A stretch of 64,000 nucleotides of DNA from an uncultured Paracoccaceae bacterium (GTDB taxonomy: Bacteria > Pseudomonadota > Alphaproteobacteria > Rhodobacterales > Rhodobacteraceae). The stretch is from positions 558,001 through 622,000 of the forward strand of contig CANNFQ010000001.1 in the NCBI GenBank assembly GCA_947503925.1. Reading direction: 5' to 3'. The translations under genes and the position numbers were made by a program. Positions 1 to 8,600 of the stretch are shown here, one piece after another. The notes beneath the pieces were generated by a model, which saw nothing but the letters and a program-made list of their open reading frames with translations, did no database searches and was not told the DNA's origin. Every line of letters begins with the position of its first letter. Position 1 is the stretch's first letter.

Positions 1-188
1 TATGGGGTGGTCTTGCATCCTGGCAGGCCGCCGCAATGCTGCGTGATCTGGCGGGGATCAATATGGTTGGCGGTGATGTGGTGGAGGTATCGCCGCCCTA
101 TGACACGACCGGTGCAACGGCGATTGCCGGTGCGCATGTGGCGATGGAGCTGTGCTGCCTAGCGCTTTGGAACAAGAGGACGACGTGA
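1..188 (+). CDS. ureohydrolase (agmatinase/guanidinobutyrase family), C-terminal fragment cut by window edge
   Basis: The frame is open from base 3 and ends at a TGA at 186-188; the start lies outside the window. The visible 61 residues carry the family C-terminal signature VVEVSPPYD followed by a helix beginning TTGATAIAGAH, which matches the last ~60 residues of the complete ureohydrolase that follows. Family members are Mn-dependent hydrolases that release urea from agmatine, guanidinobutyrate or related guanidino compounds. The stop overlaps the next ATG (TGATG), so the two paralogues are translationally coupled. The metal-binding half is not visible, so the substrate cannot be judged. 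Confidence 0.85.
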   Translation, partial: WGGLASWQAAAMLRDLAGINMVGGDVVEVSPPYDTTGATAIAGAHVAMELCCLALWNKRTT

Positions 189-1129
189 TGCCCAACCAGC
201 CAATCAGCGGGAATGATCTGGCCCGGTTTTCCGGCCCGCAAAGTTTCATGCGTCTGCCAGAGGTGGCATCGGCTGAAGGCCTTGATGTTGGCTTTATCGG
301 GATTCCGATGGATATCGGCACGTCGTGGCGGTCGGGCACCCGGATGGGGCCGAAACAGCTGCGCGAACAATCGGCGATGATCCGGCCTTACAATATCCAG
401 GCGGGGGCGGCCCCGTTTGATGCATTGCAATGCGCCGATCTGGGGGACGTACCGATCAATACGTTTTCGTTAAGCGACAGTATCCGTATTATTACAGAGG
501 TTTACGCAGCACATTTGAAGCATGATGTTGTGCCGATGACACTGGGTGGCGATCATACGCTGACCTTGCCGGTGTTGCGCGCGGTGGCGGCGAAACATGG
601 TCCTGTCGCGTTGGTGCATGTGGATGCCCATGCCGATGTCAATGATGAGATGTTTGGCGAACGGGAAACCCATGGCACGGTGTTTCGCCGCGCCTATGAA
701 GAGGGCATTATCACTGCCGATAAGGTGTTCCAGATTGGATTGCGCGGGACCGGCTACACGGCGGATGATTTTACCGAGGCCGCAGATTGGGGGTTCAACC
801 AATATCTGGCGCCCGATTTGTGGCATAAGTCGTTGACGCCTTTGGCCGCTGATATCAAGGCCAAGGTCGGCGATCAGCCCTGCTATATCACCTATGACAT
901 CGACAGCCTTGACCCGGCCTATGCCCCCGGCACCGGGACGCCGGAGATCGGCGGGCTGACCACGCCGCAGGCGATGGAGTTGATCCGGGGGCTGCGGGGC
1001 CTGAATATTGTGGGCTGCGATCTGGTTGAGGTATCGCCGCCTTATGATCCATCGGGGAACACGGCCCTGACAGGCGCAAACCTGATGTTCGAGATGTTAT
1101 CAATCCTGCCGGGTGTGCCGTATCGGTAG
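188..1129 (+). CDS. speB: agmatinase / guanidinobutyrase family ureohydrolase
   Basis: A full-length 313-aa ureohydrolase. The Mn-cluster motifs are all present: GGDHT near residue 125, VDAHADV near 150, and DIDSLDPAYAPGTGTPE near 235-250, so the enzyme should be active and release urea from a guanidino substrate. The segment HADVNDEMFGE and the N-terminal GTSWRSGTRMGP and MIRPYN motifs resemble my recollection of guanidinobutyrase (GbuA) more than classical SpeB, so 4-guanidinobutyrate or a related compound is a plausible substrate; that is inference. I chose the ATG at 188 because it overlaps the previous stop (TGATG) and gives the usual length; an upstream in-frame start would run deep into the paralogue. 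Confidence 0.85.
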   Translation: MPNQPISGNDLARFSGPQSFMRLPEVASAEGLDVGFIGIPMDIGTSWRSGTRMGPKQLREQSAMIRPYNIQAGAAPFDALQCADLGDVPINTFSLSDSIRIITEVYAAHLKHDVVPMTLGGDHTLTLPVLRAVAAKHGPVALVHVDAHADVNDEMFGERETHGTVFRRAYEEGIITADKVFQIGLRGTGYTADDFTEAADWGFNQYLAPDLWHKSLTPLAADIKAKVGDQPCYITYDIDSLDPAYAPGTGTPEIGGLTTPQAMELIRGLRGLNIVGCDLVEVSPPYDPSGNTALTGANLMFEMLSILPGVPYR

Positions 1130-1214
1130 CGGCAGGAGGCCCTGTCGCACAAATCTGGCGCTGTCCGCAATCATCCCGTTGCAATGTCGATGATGCGGAG
1201 CCAACGCCAAGTCG

Positions 1215-1228
1215 TTGCACTTGTGCAA
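1215..1228. promoter_or_regulatory. inverted repeat TTGCA-N4-TGCAA in a convergent gap
   Basis: TTGCA at 1215-1219 and TGCAA at 1224-1228 are separated by 4 bp. The repeat lies between the convergent ends of the ureohydrolase and the SDR gene, so it may be a weak hairpin or terminator here. The same 5-4-5 pattern occurs twice upstream of guaB, which makes it worth recording. Confidence 0.35.
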
Positions 1229-1252
1229 AAGCTTGCTTTGTAAAGGCTCCAG

Positions 1253-1852
1253 CTAGCCGACAACCACCACTTGTCCGGTCAACGCGCCTTCTACACACTT
1301 CACATATGCTAATCCGACATCATGTGACGGAACGGGCTTGTGACCTCGAAACCAAGCACCATAGCGAGGCGCGGACACATCCAGCATTCCGGGACTAACC
1401 ACGTTAACCCGCAGACCACGGGTCATTTCTATCGCGGCGCTTTTGACGAATCCCGCCAAAGCTCCGTTAGCGGTCGCGGCATTTGTTCCCATCCGGATTG
1501 GGTCGCGATCCAGGACGCCGCTTGTCAGTGTGAAGGAACCTCCATCGGCAATGACGTCCAGTCCGGCGAGGACCAGGTTCACTTGCCCCATGACCTTTTG
1601 CTGAAGACCAACCATGAATGCTTCCTGGTCCATCTCATCGAGAGGCGCGAAGGTTGCATCACCGGCACAGGACACGACGGCGTCGAATTTTCCTACGGCC
1701 TTGTACAGCGATTTTACAGCATGGAGATCGCCTACATTGACTTGATAGTCACCACTAGACCGTCCAACGGTGATGATTTCATGCTCTTTTTTTAGCTCTC
1801 TGTAGGCGGCTTGTCCAATGTCCCCGGCCGCACCAACTAGGATTACTGTCAT
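1253..1852 (-). CDS. atypical short-chain dehydrogenase (Lin1944-like SDR)
   Basis: A 199-aa Rossmann-fold protein. The glycine-rich nucleotide motif GAAGDIG lies at residues 7-13, the NAG-like motif SCAGDA at 61-66 and SPGMLDV near 153. Ser111 is in the usual serine position, but the YxxxK catalytic motif is absent: the equivalent stretch AATANGALAGF has Ala and Asn in place of Tyr and Lys. CDD describes a Lin1944-like SDR subgroup with exactly this lack of active-site residues and unknown function. The start ATG overlaps the stop of the MerR gene (ATGA), so the two form an operon and the SDR is probably under MerR control. Confidence 0.85.
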   Translation of the reverse strand: MTVILVGAAGDIGQAAYRELKKEHEIITVGRSSGDYQVNVGDLHAVKSLYKAVGKFDAVVSCAGDATFAPLDEMDQEAFMVGLQQKVMGQVNLVLAGLDVIADGGSFTLTSGVLDRDPIRMGTNAATANGALAGFVKSAAIEMTRGLRVNVVSPGMLDVSAPRYGAWFRGHKPVPSHDVGLAYVKCVEGALTGQVVVVG

Positions 1853-2211
1853 TTCTGATCCTTCATCATGTCATCGTATCGCTGCAATTTGCGGTTCAGG
1901 ATCGTGTGGCAACGATCCAACTCCGCTTGTCGGTCCTCAAGGCTTTGCCCATGTACCAATAGAGCAGCTTTTCGCTCTTGGATGGTGTCGTCGCCGCAAG
2001 CATAGAGGTTCGCAAACGCGCGCATCTTGGCCATCGGCATTCCGGTTGCGCGTAAGGATGCCAGCAATTCCAACCAATCAGCGTCTGATTTGGAAAATGT
2101 GCGTTTACCGTCGGTGCCGCGCTTGATGAACGGACACAGTCCAGATTTCTCGTAGAAGCGAATTGTGGAAATACTAAGCCCAGTGCGCTCTGAAACCTCC
2201 GAAATCTTCAT
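1849..2211 (-). CDS. MerR family transcriptional regulator
   Basis: A 120-aa regulator with an N-terminal winged helix-turn-helix: MKISEVSERTGLSISTIRFYE is the canonical MerR opening. A C-terminal coiled-coil helix covers about residues 75-115. There is only one cysteine in the effector helix (YACGDD), which argues against a metal sensor and for an organic or redox effector. The ATG at 2211 is preferred over one at 2238 because 2238 lies inside the -10 element of the promoter described at 2234-2264. It is the first gene of a two-gene operon with the atypical SDR. Confidence 0.88.
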   Translation of the reverse strand: MKISEVSERTGLSISTIRFYEKSGLCPFIKRGTDGKRTFSKSDADWLELLASLRATGMPMAKMRAFANLYACGDDTIQERKAALLVHGQSLEDRQAELDRCHTILNRKLQRYDDMMKDQK

Positions 2212-2233
2212 GCAGTTTGCCTTTCCCGTTAGC

Positions 2234-2264
2234 CCCATAACGACCTGAAGCTGCTATAGGTCAA
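2234..2264 (-). promoter_or_regulatory. MerR-type promoter/operator (19-bp spacer with dyad)
   Basis: Read on the minus strand, TTGACC (2259-2264) and TATGGG (2234-2239) are separated by exactly 19 bp, the over-long spacer typical of MerR-controlled promoters. The spacer holds an imperfect palindrome at 2242-2262 with outer arms GACCT/AGGTC and inner AGC/GCT around a central A (8 of 10 pairs match). Transcription would start just ahead of the MerR ATG at 2211, so the regulator probably controls its own gene and the coupled SDR gene. Confidence 0.72.
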
Positions 2265-2395
2265 GCCGTTTTCACCAGAGATCGCGGAAGCCGCCGTTAT
2301 GAGCCGTGCAGCAGTTGAGCCTTCGGCCAATTTGTAGGCGTTTTCCGCGCTGCTGTGGCATGACTACGTTGGCCAGAGTTGGCGAACACTCAACA

Positions 2396-2683
2396 CTAAT
2401 GCTCTGTCAGATAATCCGCCGAGACATAGCCTGTCACCCCGGGGGTGTCGGCCAGTGAGACTTCGCACCAGAGTTGCCCAACTTCGGTGACACATGTGCG
2501 TCGGTGCAGCACGGTCCCGTCCGGCAGCCCCATGATGATGTTGAACCCAAGCCCAGGGCCTGACCGCAGCTTTAGCAAGTCGTCCGGCCCTGTGCCCGTG
2601 ACCGTCACCCGATCCCCGATCACCGCGGCGCAACCGGTGGCCAGTGTCAGGGCGAAGATGGTGGTGAAAACGTGGCTGCGCAT
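2396..2683 (-). CDS. SH3-domain lipoprotein
   Basis: A 95-aa protein. The N-terminus has a signal peptide ending in a lipobox-like LATGC, so Cys18 would be lipidated and the protein anchored in the periplasm or outer membrane. The remainder matches a bacterial SH3 (SH3_3) fold: LKLRSGPGLGFNII at about 36-49, the turn LPDGT, LWCEV and the closing GYVSADYL. Such domains usually bind peptidoglycan or partner proteins. It stands alone between the MerR operon and the divergent DUF1499 gene. The exact role is unknown. Confidence 0.78.
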   Translation of the reverse strand: MRSHVFTTIFALTLATGCAAVIGDRVTVTGTGPDDLLKLRSGPGLGFNIIMGLPDGTVLHRRTCVTEVGQLWCEVSLADTPGVTGYVSADYLTEH

Positions 2684-2852
2684 GATCTGATCCTATTTGT
2701 TTTGTTTTCGATAGCCTGCCCATGGGCCAATGCCCAGTCTGTTTTTGTCCGGTTTCCATCGAATGAATTGCGCCGATGGGGCTGGCAGCCGATGTCCAGA
2801 ATGCATAGATCAACGATACGTTGAACCCACCTGATGGACGGATTGTTGATTC

Positions 2853-3284
2853 ATGCGCCTTTTCGCTTTGCTCCTTCTTTTGACGGTCGCGCTGATGGCC
2901 TATATCCGCCTTGTCCCGACGAGCCTGACCCGGTGGCATGTGTTGCCGCATGTCACAGAACCAGGCGACAAATCAGCACCGGGCGGGTTTCTTGCCGCGC
3001 GCCGTATTTCGGCGCCGGCGGCAGAGGTTTTGTCGGCCGTTGAGCAACGCGCCCTTGCGACCCCGCGCACGAAGCTGCTGAAAGGGAGCGTTTCGGAAGG
3101 CATGATGACCTTCCAAACCCGGTCATTGGTGATGGGCTTTCCTGATCATACAACCGTGGCCGTGCAGGGTGATTTACTGGTCATCCATAGTCGTCTGCGT
3201 TTTGGCAAATCCGATTTGGGGGTCAATCGTGGCCGTGTTGCCGATTGGCTGGAAACGCTTGGCCCCTTGACCGTGCCGCTTTGA
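2853..3284 (+). CDS. DUF1499 family protein
   Basis: A 143-aa protein with one N-terminal hydrophobic segment (residues 2-18), either an uncleaved anchor or a signal peptide, followed by a DUF1499 domain. The family hallmark is the C-terminal stretch SRLRFGKSDLGVNRGRVADW. The function of the family is not established; members are periplasmic or membrane-associated in proteobacteria. The gene ends 18 bp before prfA in the same direction, so it may share its transcript. Confidence 0.8.
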   Translation: MRLFALLLLLTVALMAYIRLVPTSLTRWHVLPHVTEPGDKSAPGGFLAARRISAPAAEVLSAVEQRALATPRTKLLKGSVSEGMMTFQTRSLVMGFPDHTTVAVQGDLLVIHSRLRFGKSDLGVNRGRVADWLETLGPLTVPL

Positions 3285-3302
3285 TCGGCCAAGCGGTGGC
3301 TT

Positions 3303-4361
3303 ATGATTGCGTCCGAGAGAATAGAACAAATCATTGACCGATTCCAGTTTCTGGAGGCGAAGATGGCTGATGGGGCCTCAGGCAGTGAAATTGCGCAACT
3401 GGGCCGTGAATATGCCGAGCTGCGCCCGGTGGTTGAAACCGTCACCGCCTATAAGGAACTTGTGTCACAGATTGCCGATGCGGAGGCGATGCTGACGGAT
3501 CCGGAAATGAAGGAACTGGCCGAGGCTGAGTTACCTGAATTGAAGGCCGCACTGGCCGCATCCGAGGGTGAGGTGCAGCTGGCCTTGCTGCCCAAGGATG
3601 CCGCTGATGCCCGCCCTGCCTTGCTGGAAATCCGTCCCGGTACGGGGGGCGATGAGGCATCATTGTTTGCGGCGGACTTGCTGCGCATGTACCAGCGTTA
3701 CGCCGAAGGGCAGGGTTGGAAATTCGAGATTTTGGAGCAGAGCTTTACCGAGTTGGGCGGCGTCAAGGAAGTTGTGGCCCGGATTGCCGGTGACGGTGTC
3801 TTTGCCAAGATGAAGTATGAAAGCGGTGTGCATCGGGTCCAACGTGTCCCCGAGACCGAAAGCGGTGGTCGTATTCACACCTCTGCTGCGACGGTGGCCG
3901 TGCTGCCTGAGGCCGAGGATGTCGATATCGAAATCAACCCCGGCGATCTGCGCATTGATACGATGCGCGCCTCTGGCTCCGGCGGTCAGCATGTCAACAC
4001 GACCGACAGTGCCGTGCGTATCCTGCATGAGCCGACGGGTATCATTGTTGTCAGTTCTGAGAAGTCCCAGCACCGTAACCGCGAGATCGCCATGCAGGTG
4101 CTGAAAACCCGACTGTTCGATCTGGAACGTCAGCGGATGGATAGCGAACGCTCGGCAGACCGTAAGTCGCAGGTCGGTTCTGGTGACCGGTCCGAGCGCA
4201 TCCGCACATACAACTTCCCGCAAGGCCGGATGACCGACCATCGGATCAACCTCACCCTCTATTCGCTCGCGCAGGTGATGCAGGGCGACCTGAATGAAAT
4301 CGTCGCGGCCTTGCAAGCGGATGCGCAGGCCACATTACTTGCCGAGATAGGTGATGCGTGA
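3303..4361 (+). CDS. prfA: peptide chain release factor 1
   Basis: A 352-aa class I release factor that reads UAA and UAG and triggers peptidyl-tRNA hydrolysis. The catalytic GGQ is at residues 227-229 within SGSGGQHVN. The stop-codon recognition tripeptide of RF1 type is at 183-185 (P-E-T in RVPETES, following the PxT pattern). The length and N-terminal coiled-coil domain are normal. It overlaps the start of prmC, whose product methylates the Gln of this GGQ, so the two are made together. Confidence 0.97.
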   Translation: MIASERIEQIIDRFQFLEAKMADGASGSEIAQLGREYAELRPVVETVTAYKELVSQIADAEAMLTDPEMKELAEAELPELKAALAASEGEVQLALLPKDAADARPALLEIRPGTGGDEASLFAADLLRMYQRYAEGQGWKFEILEQSFTELGGVKEVVARIAGDGVFAKMKYESGVHRVQRVPETESGGRIHTSAATVAVLPEAEDVDIEINPGDLRIDTMRASGSGGQHVNTTDSAVRILHEPTGIIVVSSEKSQHRNREIAMQVLKTRLFDLERQRMDSERSADRKSQVGSGDRSERIRTYNFPQGRMTDHRINLTLYSLAQVMQGDLNEIVAALQADAQATLLAEIGDA

Positions 4362-5220
4362 TGCGCTGACAGGCAGTCAGGCGCTGCTTGCCGCGACGAA
4401 GATATTGAATGACGCAGAGGTCCCCGATGCTGCCCGCGATGCGCGCAAACTATTTGCCTATGCATCAGGTGTCGAGGCGTGGCGATTGAGCTTGACCCTG
4501 CCTGAACCTGTACCGCCGGATGTGCAACTGCGGTTTGACACGCTGATCAGGCGCCGGGCGGCACGCGAACCGGTGTCACATCTGATCGGGACGCGCGAAT
4601 TTTATGGCCGCGTCTTTGAGGTGTCATCGGATGTTCTGGACCCCCGCCCGGAAACCGAAACCCTGATTGAGACTGCCTTGCGCACCAATTTCCGCCATGT
4701 GTTGGATTTGGGCACGGGGTCGGGCTGTATCGTCATTACCCTGTTGGCCGAAATGCCCGACGCGATGGGTGTGGGGGGTGATCTGTCTGCCCCTGCACTG
4801 GCAGTGGCCGCACGCAATGCTGAACGCCATGGCGTCAGCGACCGGGTGAGTTTTGTTCAAAGCGACTGGATGCGGGCCATTCCGCAACCTTTTGATCTGA
4901 TTGTGTCGAACCCGCCTTATATCGCCGCCGATGAAATGGACGGGCTGGCCCCCGAGTTGCGCAAATGGGAGCCCCGGATGGCGCTGACGGATGGCGCCGA
5001 TGGCCTGTCAGCCTATCGCGAGATCATTGCACAGGCCATGCCCGCCCTGATCCCCGGCGGAACGTTGATGGTTGAAATAGGCCCGACACAGGGATTGGCG
5101 GTGTCGCAATTGATGCGCGATGTGGATTTGCGCAATGTCTCAATTATTCCTGATTTGGATGGGCGCGACAGAGTCGTTTCTGGTCAAATGGTTGGATTTG
5201 ATGCCAAGACGCGCCGATAA
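4354..5220 (+). CDS. prmC: peptide chain release factor N5-glutamine methyltransferase
   Basis: A 288-aa SAM-dependent methyltransferase (HemK family) that modifies the GGQ glutamine of release factors. It shows the N-terminal helical release-factor-binding domain (1-90), the SAM motif LDLGTGSGC near 117-125 and the catalytic NPPY at 186-189. The ATG at 4354 overlaps the end of prfA; a GTG directly before it (4351) is an alternative start. prfA-prmC is a standard bacterial pair. Confidence 0.96.
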   Translation: MRDALTGSQALLAATKILNDAEVPDAARDARKLFAYASGVEAWRLSLTLPEPVPPDVQLRFDTLIRRRAAREPVSHLIGTREFYGRVFEVSSDVLDPRPETETLIETALRTNFRHVLDLGTGSGCIVITLLAEMPDAMGVGGDLSAPALAVAARNAERHGVSDRVSFVQSDWMRAIPQPFDLIVSNPPYIAADEMDGLAPELRKWEPRMALTDGADGLSAYREIIAQAMPALIPGGTLMVEIGPTQGLAVSQLMRDVDLRNVSIIPDLDGRDRVVSGQMVGFDAKTRR

Positions 5221-5422
5221 GCGCCGAAAACCAGTATTTTCACGAATTTATGCTTGTCTTGCCCCCGTCTGCATGTTTATTCAAAGACATCAGCGGGACA
5301 GAGTCCGGAATTTGACCTCCTGCAGATCAGTCGCCAAACATCGCAAGGCCACAGATTTGAAACGCGGATATGCCGCGACGCGTGGTTAGCGCAACGACAG
5401 CCAAAGGCTTGAAAGCACATCA

Positions 5423-5986
5423 ATGAGATCATCGAAGTCACGGTCGCGGAATAAGAACCGCAACAACCGTCCCTCGGGCGGGAATATCATCAACCGGGTG
5501 TTTGACAGCCAGGGTCCTGATGGAAAAGTGCGCGGTACGCCGCAGCAAATCATTGAAAAGTACAATCAGCTGCATCGCGATGCTGTGTTGTCCGGTGACC
5601 GTGTGGATGCTGAAAACTTCGCGCAGCATGCGGAGCATTATACACGCCTTCTTGCCGAGGCGCAGCGCGAGGTCGAGGCCAAACGCGAAGAACAGGAAGA
5701 ACAGAACCGCCAGCGTCAGGCCGAGCGCGACCGAGAACGCAATGAACGCATGAAGGCACAGGAGGTTGCGGCGAATGAGCAACCTACGCTGCAGCCTGAC
5801 GCAGAGCAACCGGATGTCCTGATGCCTGACGATCAGGATAGTGGCCTTGTCGAAACGCCCGAAGAGAAGCCAAAGCGCCCGCGCAAACCCCGCGCGCCGC
5901 GCAAACCCCGCCAGCAAGACGCGGATGGCGGCGATGGTGGTGGCGGCACCCCAGATGGGGGTAGCGCACCAGAGGCGGCTGAGTGA
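5423..5986 (+). CDS. DUF4167 domain protein
   Basis: A 187-aa protein. Residues 1-75 form the DUF4167 domain: a very basic N-terminus rich in Arg, Lys and Asn, then NIINRVFDSQGPDGKVRGTP and a helix with QIIEKYNQLHRDA. From about 80 to 125 there is a highly charged helix rich in Glu, Arg and Gln, followed by a low-complexity tail of Pro, Lys, Arg and Gly. The position directly after prmC is conserved in alphaproteobacteria. The basic ends suggest nucleic-acid or ribosome association, but no function is proven. The 202-bp gap before it holds no other gene. Confidence 0.82.
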   Translation: MRSSKSRSRNKNRNNRPSGGNIINRVFDSQGPDGKVRGTPQQIIEKYNQLHRDAVLSGDRVDAENFAQHAEHYTRLLAEAQREVEAKREEQEEQNRQRQAERDRERNERMKAQEVAANEQPTLQPDAEQPDVLMPDDQDSGLVETPEEKPKRPRKPRAPRKPRQQDADGGDGGGGTPDGGSAPEAAE

Positions 5987-6048
5987 ATTGAAACGCTTCG
6001 TTTTCGGGGCGTTTCTTCTTGTTGGTTGTGTGCATACAATGATTGCCG

Positions 6049-6825
6049 ATGACCCAACCCATAACTGAGAACGCGGCCTATCTAAGAATACGCGCCGCCG
6101 CGGAAGTTGCCGCAGGACCGCCGAATAGTTTGCGTATGCGCGCGCGTGGTTACCTTGATCTTTATCACGACTCACATGGTATTTGTCGGTTTGCTCTTGT
6201 GGCCGCACACGGGGCGCTTTGGGCGTCCTGGTATTTGATCTGCGCCAAACTTGCCGCGATGGTGTTCGCCGTTGTTGACCCCACAACCAAACTGCCCCGT
6301 CGCAGACGTTATGATCAATTTTTCGCCTACGTTTCATTGCTAAAAGAGATCAATCACCTCGTGATGGTTGAAACCTATGTGCTGGTGCATACGATTCAAA
6401 AGCTGGGCGTGGATGTCGCGATTGCGACAGGTGTTCCCGCAGATATCGCCAATGATTATGATACCGCTATGCGCGCGCGCCGGATTGACCCCGCGGTAGC
6501 ACGTGACCTTTACCATCGTCATTTTCTGTGGGAGCAGGAACGTGTTGTGTCGACGAAGCTTGATGATGGCTTTGCAGTCTTTACGTGGCCACTCATGCGC
6601 AATCTGTGCCAACGCCCTTGGGTTTGGTTTGGTTATTTTGGCGCCGGAAAATCACTGAACTTCAGGAATTTTACCGATCAGGCGGAGCGTGTTGAGAAGG
6701 GTCTGATCGCCTATGATCGCGCAATGTCCTATGGGCTGGAGCGGTTAGCGCGAACAACGCATGTGCGCTTGCGCATACTGCCGGGGATCGCGCATTGGCG
6801 TGACAAAGGATTACCCCGTACTTAG
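6049..6825 (+). CDS. conserved hypothetical protein, one possible membrane segment
   Basis: A 258-aa protein that I do not recognise. It is rich in aromatic residues, Arg and His and has one hydrophobic stretch (about residues 45-72, with [21 protein letters not shown]), which may be a membrane helix or a buried helix. No signal peptide and no catalytic motif are evident. The ATG at 6049 was chosen; a TTG two codons upstream is in frame. The 3' end overlaps the convergent rsmA by 15 bp, so the two stops share a very compact junction. Confidence 0.6.
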   Translation: MTQPITENAAYLRIRAAAEVAAGPPNSLRMRARGYLDLYHDSHGICRFALVAAHGALWASWYLICAKLAAMVFAVVDPTTKLPRRRRYDQFFAYVSLLKEINHLVMVETYVLVHTIQKLGVDVAIATGVPADIANDYDTAMRARRIDPAVARDLYHRHFLWEQERVVSTKLDDGFAVFTWPLMRNLCQRPWVWFGYFGAGKSLNFRNFTDQAERVEKGLIAYDRAMSYGLERLARTTHVRLRILPGIAHWRDKGLPRT

Positions 6826-7653
6826 GCTGCGGGCGAGCCCACAGAAGGCTTCCAATCCGATCTGTTCTGCCCGCTCGGTGGGTTTGATCCCCGCCGCGAT
6901 CAGGTGATCCTCGATATCGGGGCTGACGGATTTCAACGCAGAACGCAGCATCTTGCGCCGCTGGTTGAAGGCGGCGGCCACGACTTTATTCAACACAGCC
7001 GGATCAGCCGGAAAGCGTGGCGCGGGCAGGGCGGTCAGGTGGATGACAGCCGAATTGACCTTTGGCGGTGGGCTGAACGCCTCTGGTGGTAATTCCATGA
7101 CAATTTGCGGGTCGCTGCGCCATTGGGACAGGATAGCCAGCCGCCCATAGGCTTTGCTGCCCGGTTGCGCCACGATCCGCTGGGCGACTTCGCGTTGGAA
7201 CATCAAGGTCAGGCTGTCCCAAAAGGGCGGCCATGTGGGTGGCGTCAGCCAGCGTACCAGCAATTCGGTGCCCACGTTATAGGGCAGGTTGGCCGCGACT
7301 TTGATCGGCGCTTGCAGGTGGTCCAGCGGATTGATCTCCAGCGCGTCCCCATTGATCACTTGCAACCGTCCCGGATAGGCTGCGCCAATCTGGGCCAGGG
7401 CGGCCATGCAGCGCGGGTCTTTTTCGATGGCCAATACTCGCCGCGCTCCTTCGGCCAGAAGCCCGCGTGTCAGCCCCCCCGGCCCAGGCCCGATTTCAAG
7501 GATGTCTGCGCCGCTCAATTCACCGCCCAACCGGGCGATTTTGGCGGTCAGGTTCAAATCCAGCAGGAAGTTCTGTCCCAGCGATTTTTTCGCCGCCAGA
7601 TCATGTTTGGCAATCACCTCGCGCAGGGGGGGCAGATTGTCGATCCCGCTCAT
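6811..7653 (-). CDS. rsmA: 16S rRNA (adenine1518/1519-N6) dimethyltransferase
   Basis: A 280-aa KsgA/RsmA enzyme that dimethylates two adenines near the 3' end of 16S rRNA during small-subunit maturation. Visible motifs are [11 protein letters not shown] near residue 22, the SAM loop [14 protein letters not shown], and the catalytic NLPYNVGT. The C-terminal domain carries [13 protein letters not shown]. The start overlaps the end of pdxA by 4 bp (ATGA). It is the last gene of the lptF-lptG-lptD-surA-pdxA-rsmA operon. Confidence 0.97.
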   Translation of the reverse strand: MSGIDNLPPLREVIAKHDLAAKKSLGQNFLLDLNLTAKIARLGGELSGADILEIGPGPGGLTRGLLAEGARRVLAIEKDPRCMAALAQIGAAYPGRLQVINGDALEINPLDHLQAPIKVAANLPYNVGTELLVRWLTPPTWPPFWDSLTLMFQREVAQRIVAQPGSKAYGRLAILSQWRSDPQIVMELPPEAFSPPPKVNSAVIHLTALPAPRFPADPAVLNKVVAAAFNQRRKMLRSALKSVSPDIEDHLIAAGIKPTERAEQIGLEAFCGLARSLSTG

Positions 7654-8600
7654 GCGCGCGCCTTTGCCATAAGGGCGGCCATGCGGATGGCTGCAATCAT
7701 CGATGTTGCATCTGCCTTGCCTTGGCCTGCAATATCAAATGCCGTTCCGTGATCGGGGGATGTGCGGATAAAGGGCAGACCCAGTGTGATGTTTACCCCA
7801 CCGGAAAAATCCAGTGTCTTGATCGGGATCAGGGCCTGATCGTGATACATGCAGATCGCCACGTCATAGCGCGCCCGTGCGCTTGCGTGGAACATAGTGT
7901 CAGCTGAAAGTGGCCCGGAGATGTCCATGCCCTGTGCCCGCAGCGCGTCCAGCACCGGGCTGATCATATCAATTTCTTCATCACCCATCTTGCCGTCTTC
8001 GCCCGCATGCGGGTTGAGCCCCGCCACAGCGATGCGCGGTGTCTTGATCCCGAAATCCCGCCGCAGCCCGGCATGGGTGATCAGGATCGTATCGGTCAGC
8101 AGGCTTGCGGTCAGTTTTTCGGGAACATCAGACAGCGGCATATGGATCGTTGCGGGTACGACCCGCAGCGTGTCACATGCCAGCATCATGACAACCTGAT
8201 CGGCCCCGGCCAAGGCGGCGAGATATTCGGTATGCCCGGGGTACCCGAAATCGGCCCCGTCGATCAAAGCGGCCTTGTGAATGGGTGCGGTGCAGATTGC
8301 GCTGGCACTGCCATTTTCGACCAGTTCAACCCCAGTGGCGATGGCGTCGATCACGCCTTGCGCATGAGCGGGGTTGGGTTGCCCCGGCACGGCGGGCGCG
8401 CCGAAATCATGAGCCAAGACGTTGAATTGGTCCGCTTTGACATCGCGTTCAGTCAAATGGATGGGTGTTCCATCTGGCAAATGGGTCGGATCACCGATCC
8501 AGAGCAAAGGCACCTCATCCCTGAGCGCGGCCCAGGCCGTGACCGCGATTTCCGGTCCGATCCCGGCCGGTTCCCCGCAGCTGATCGCGACAGGTTTCAT
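7650..8600 (-). CDS. pdxA: 4-hydroxythreonine-4-phosphate dehydrogenase
   Basis: A 316-aa enzyme of pyridoxal phosphate synthesis (DXP-dependent route). It shows GEPAGIGPE at the N-terminus, the middle segment [21 protein letters not shown], and the metal/substrate motifs [10 protein letters not shown] and MYHDQALIP near the C-terminus with [12 protein letters not shown]. Length is typical. It is translationally coupled on both sides: 4-bp overlaps with surA upstream and rsmA downstream. The surA-pdxA-rsmA order is widely conserved in proteobacteria. Confidence 0.96.
   Translation of the reverse strand: MKPVAISCGEPAGIGPEIAVTAWAALRDEVPLLWIGDPTHLPDGTPIHLTERDVKADQFNVLAHDFGAPAVPGQPNPAHAQGVIDAIATGVELVENGSASAICTAPIHKAALIDGADFGYPGHTEYLAALAGADQVVMMLACDTLRVVPATIHMPLSDVPEKLTASLLTDTILITHAGLRRDFGIKTPRIAVAGLNPHAGEDGKMGDEEIDMISPVLDALRAQGMDISGPLSADTMFHASARARYDVAICMYHDQALIPIKTLDFSGGVNITLGLPFIRTSPDHGTAFDIAGQGKADATSMIAAIRMAALMAKARA

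Noticed and set aside
5438..6337. A long open frame on the minus strand opposite the DUF4167 gene
   Set aside because: It spans two plus-strand genes, has no ribosome site and its composition is that of an antisense shadow of the Arg/Glu-rich coding sequence.
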